A stretch of DNA of 6,546 nt, from positions 1-6,546 of the forward strand of contig DCIP01000225.1 in NCBI GenBank assembly GCA_002317115.1, given 5' to 3'. This DNA is from Candidatus Scybalocola fimicaballi (GTDB lineage: Bacteria > Bacteroidota > Bacteroidia > Bacteroidales > Paludibacteraceae). This document shows, in pieces, positions 5,579-6,546 of this stretch. A model generated the notes under the pieces. It was not told where the DNA came from. It saw only the letters and a list, made by a program, of their open reading frames with translations, and searched no databases. Positions within the stretch are counted from its first letter, which is position 1; the number at the start of each line of letters is the position of its first letter. Both the position numbers and the translations under genes were made by a program.

Positions 5579-6383
5579 CTCTATAAGCTTGTATGTTTTG
5601 GCTGACAAGACGGTAGATCTCCAATTCAATATCATTTCCGTCAGCCATTAGTCCATTTTTTTGTTTTCGCATAACCACCTCGTCTCCTCTCACCGCAGGG
5701 CCTGTCTGAGCTGCGACAGGAGTGACTTCCATAACCTTCTGCGCTGTCTCCTGGATAAGTGGAATCAAGATTTCGAATGGCAATCCGTTCTTCTCCATCA
5801 GACGGTTGGCAATGGCATACATGTGATTGGCAAAATTGCTGGCAAACACAGCCGCCGGATGCAATGCGTTGCGCTGCTTAGTTGTGGCGTCATAACATCT
5901 GTCGGAGACTGTTGCCACAAGTTCTCTCAATTTTTCCAATGTTGACGGGATTGTAGCCTCTATCAAAAATGGTGTGTGCGACAAATCCACAGCTCTCTGT
6001 TTAGAGAAACTCTGTACTGGATAAACCACTCCACAATTAGAGAAAACGGATGAAAGCCCATCCTCACCATCCATCGCCAACGCTCCAGCAGTATGCACCA
6101 CTATCCTATCAGCGACGTCGATGCCAGAATCTACGAACCGACGCTTCAATTCCATCCAAACCTGCTGTTGGACCGAATCTTTCACGCTGCAAACGTAGAT
6201 TTCTGCATTCACGTCGACATCATTAATATCCGTGCAATAACCACACGACAATTTCCCAGCAAGCGATCTTGCATTTTCGGCAGTCGGACTATACACCTGC
6301 ACCACCTCATTCAACGTTGATCTATTCAACGCCTGCGACAAATGCGTCGCTACATTTCCGCTTCCAAGAAAAACGATTTTCAT
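5556..6383 (-). CDS. Rossmann-fold and DUF2520 domain protein
   Basis: From ATG 6383 the protein has 275 residues. Residues 1-120 form an NAD(P)-binding Rossmann domain with G-S-G-N-V-A-T-H-L (7-15) after the first beta strand, and HTAG (97-100) at a later strand end. YPVQSF (121-126) leads to the C-terminal helical DUF2520 domain, with signature blocks [11 protein letters not shown] (174-184) and QTGPAVRGD (226-234). The fold resembles ketopantoate or pyrroline-5-carboxylate reductases, so a cytoplasmic dehydrogenase is likely, but I know no demonstrated substrate. An in-frame TTG at 6386 could add one residue; ATG 6383 is preferred. It follows the nitroreductase gene by 22 bases and its end overlaps kdsC by 23 bases. 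As I recall, DUF2520 next to a KdsC-like phosphatase and a UbiA protein is a common Bacteroidales arrangement. Confidence 0.9.
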   Translation of the reverse strand: MKIVFLGSGNVATHLSQALNRSTLNEVVQVYSPTAENARSLAGKLSCGYCTDINDVDVNAEIYVCSVKDSVQQQVWMELKRRFVDSGIDVADRIVVHTAGALAMDGEDGLSSVFSNCGVVYPVQSFSKQRAVDLSHTPFLIEATIPSTLEKLRELVATVSDRCYDATTKQRNALHPAAVFASNFANHMYAIANRLMEKNGLPFEILIPLIQETAQKVMEVTPVAAQTGPAVRGDEVVMRKQKNGLMADGNDIELEIYRLVSQNIQAYRDEFQRES

Positions 6384-6405
6384 CAATTCTTCGTTTTAGT
6401 CTTCG

Positions 6406-6546
6406 TTAGAACTTACCCTTGTGGATACGATCCAATTTCAACTTCGACTGATCGAATGGAGCTTTCTCCTCACCCTTGTAGCCAAGAGCAATCACACACT
6501 CAGCACGCAATCCGTCAGGAATATTCAGCAACGATTTCAACACATT
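6406..6546 (-). CDS. Nitroreductase-family flavoprotein, C-terminal end only
   Basis: Only the last 46 codons and the TAA are present (the frame is open to the window edge). The visible part, NIPDGLRAECVIALGYKGEEKAPFD followed by a basic tail ending HKGKF, matches the C-terminus of FMN-dependent NAD(P)H nitroreductases: the strand VIALGYK and the turn EEKAPFD are typical of the family. Such enzymes are cytoplasmic and reduce nitro compounds or quinones with NAD(P)H; the natural substrate cannot be told from this fragment. It ends 22 bases before the DUF2520 gene, with no terminator between, so it is probably an upstream member of the same operon. Confidence 0.72.
   Translation of the reverse strand, partial: NVLKSLLNIPDGLRAECVIALGYKGEEKAPFDQSKLKLDRIHKGKF

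Noticed and set aside
5579..5635. Longer kdsC start at 5635.
   Set aside because: It would add 19 residues absent from the compact KdsC family and lie wholly inside the DUF2520 gene.

Overview
The window looks like chromosomal DNA of a member of the Bacteroidales (Prevotella/Porphyromonas/Bacteroides-like). The evidence is a type IX secretion (T9SS) type A sorting domain, a Bacteroidetes-type DUF2520 Rossmann protein, a KdsC-type phosphatase next to a UbiA-family prenyltransferase, and the start of a lipoprotein resembling Bacteroides dipeptidyl-peptidase III. Start sites also lack strong Shine-Dalgarno sequences. Every gene I can support lies on the minus strand, so transcription runs from high to low coordinates. 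I found no RNA genes, insertion sequences, CRISPR arrays or tRNAs, and no gene-free stretch over 300 bases.

In transcription order there are three blocks. Block A (6546 to 3109) is a tight run of five genes: the 3' end of a nitroreductase-like flavoprotein gene, a DUF2520 Rossmann-fold protein, a KdsC-like HAD phosphatase (Kdo, an LPS inner-core sugar), a CaCA-family Na+/Ca2+ antiporter and a UbiA-family membrane prenyltransferase. Gaps are 22, -23 (overlap), 16 and 6 bases, as expected of an operon. The theme is envelope and LPS precursor metabolism.

Block B (2980 to 1053) follows a 128-base AT-rich gap that holds an inverted repeat and a weak promoter candidate. It encodes two exported proteins only 2 bases apart: a right-handed beta-helix protein, then a protein with three tandem modules (about 70 residues each, with a D-x-D-P-G-x-G-x-G loop) and a T9SS type A sorting domain. 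An intrinsic terminator (998-1025) closes this block.

Block C (969 to 1) has a conserved but uncharacterised exported protein whose stop codon overlaps the start of a lipoprotein that looks like the N-terminus of an M49 dipeptidyl-peptidase III. A degenerate 7-base repeat array runs into the start codon of the first of these genes.

Most of the window is ordinary core Bacteroidales genome. The best candidates for new biology are the beta-helix/three-module secreted pair, the UbiA homologue with an eroded second Asp-rich motif, and the antiporter next to kdsC, which echoes the yrbG-kdsD-kdsC order of E. coli in a distant phylum.
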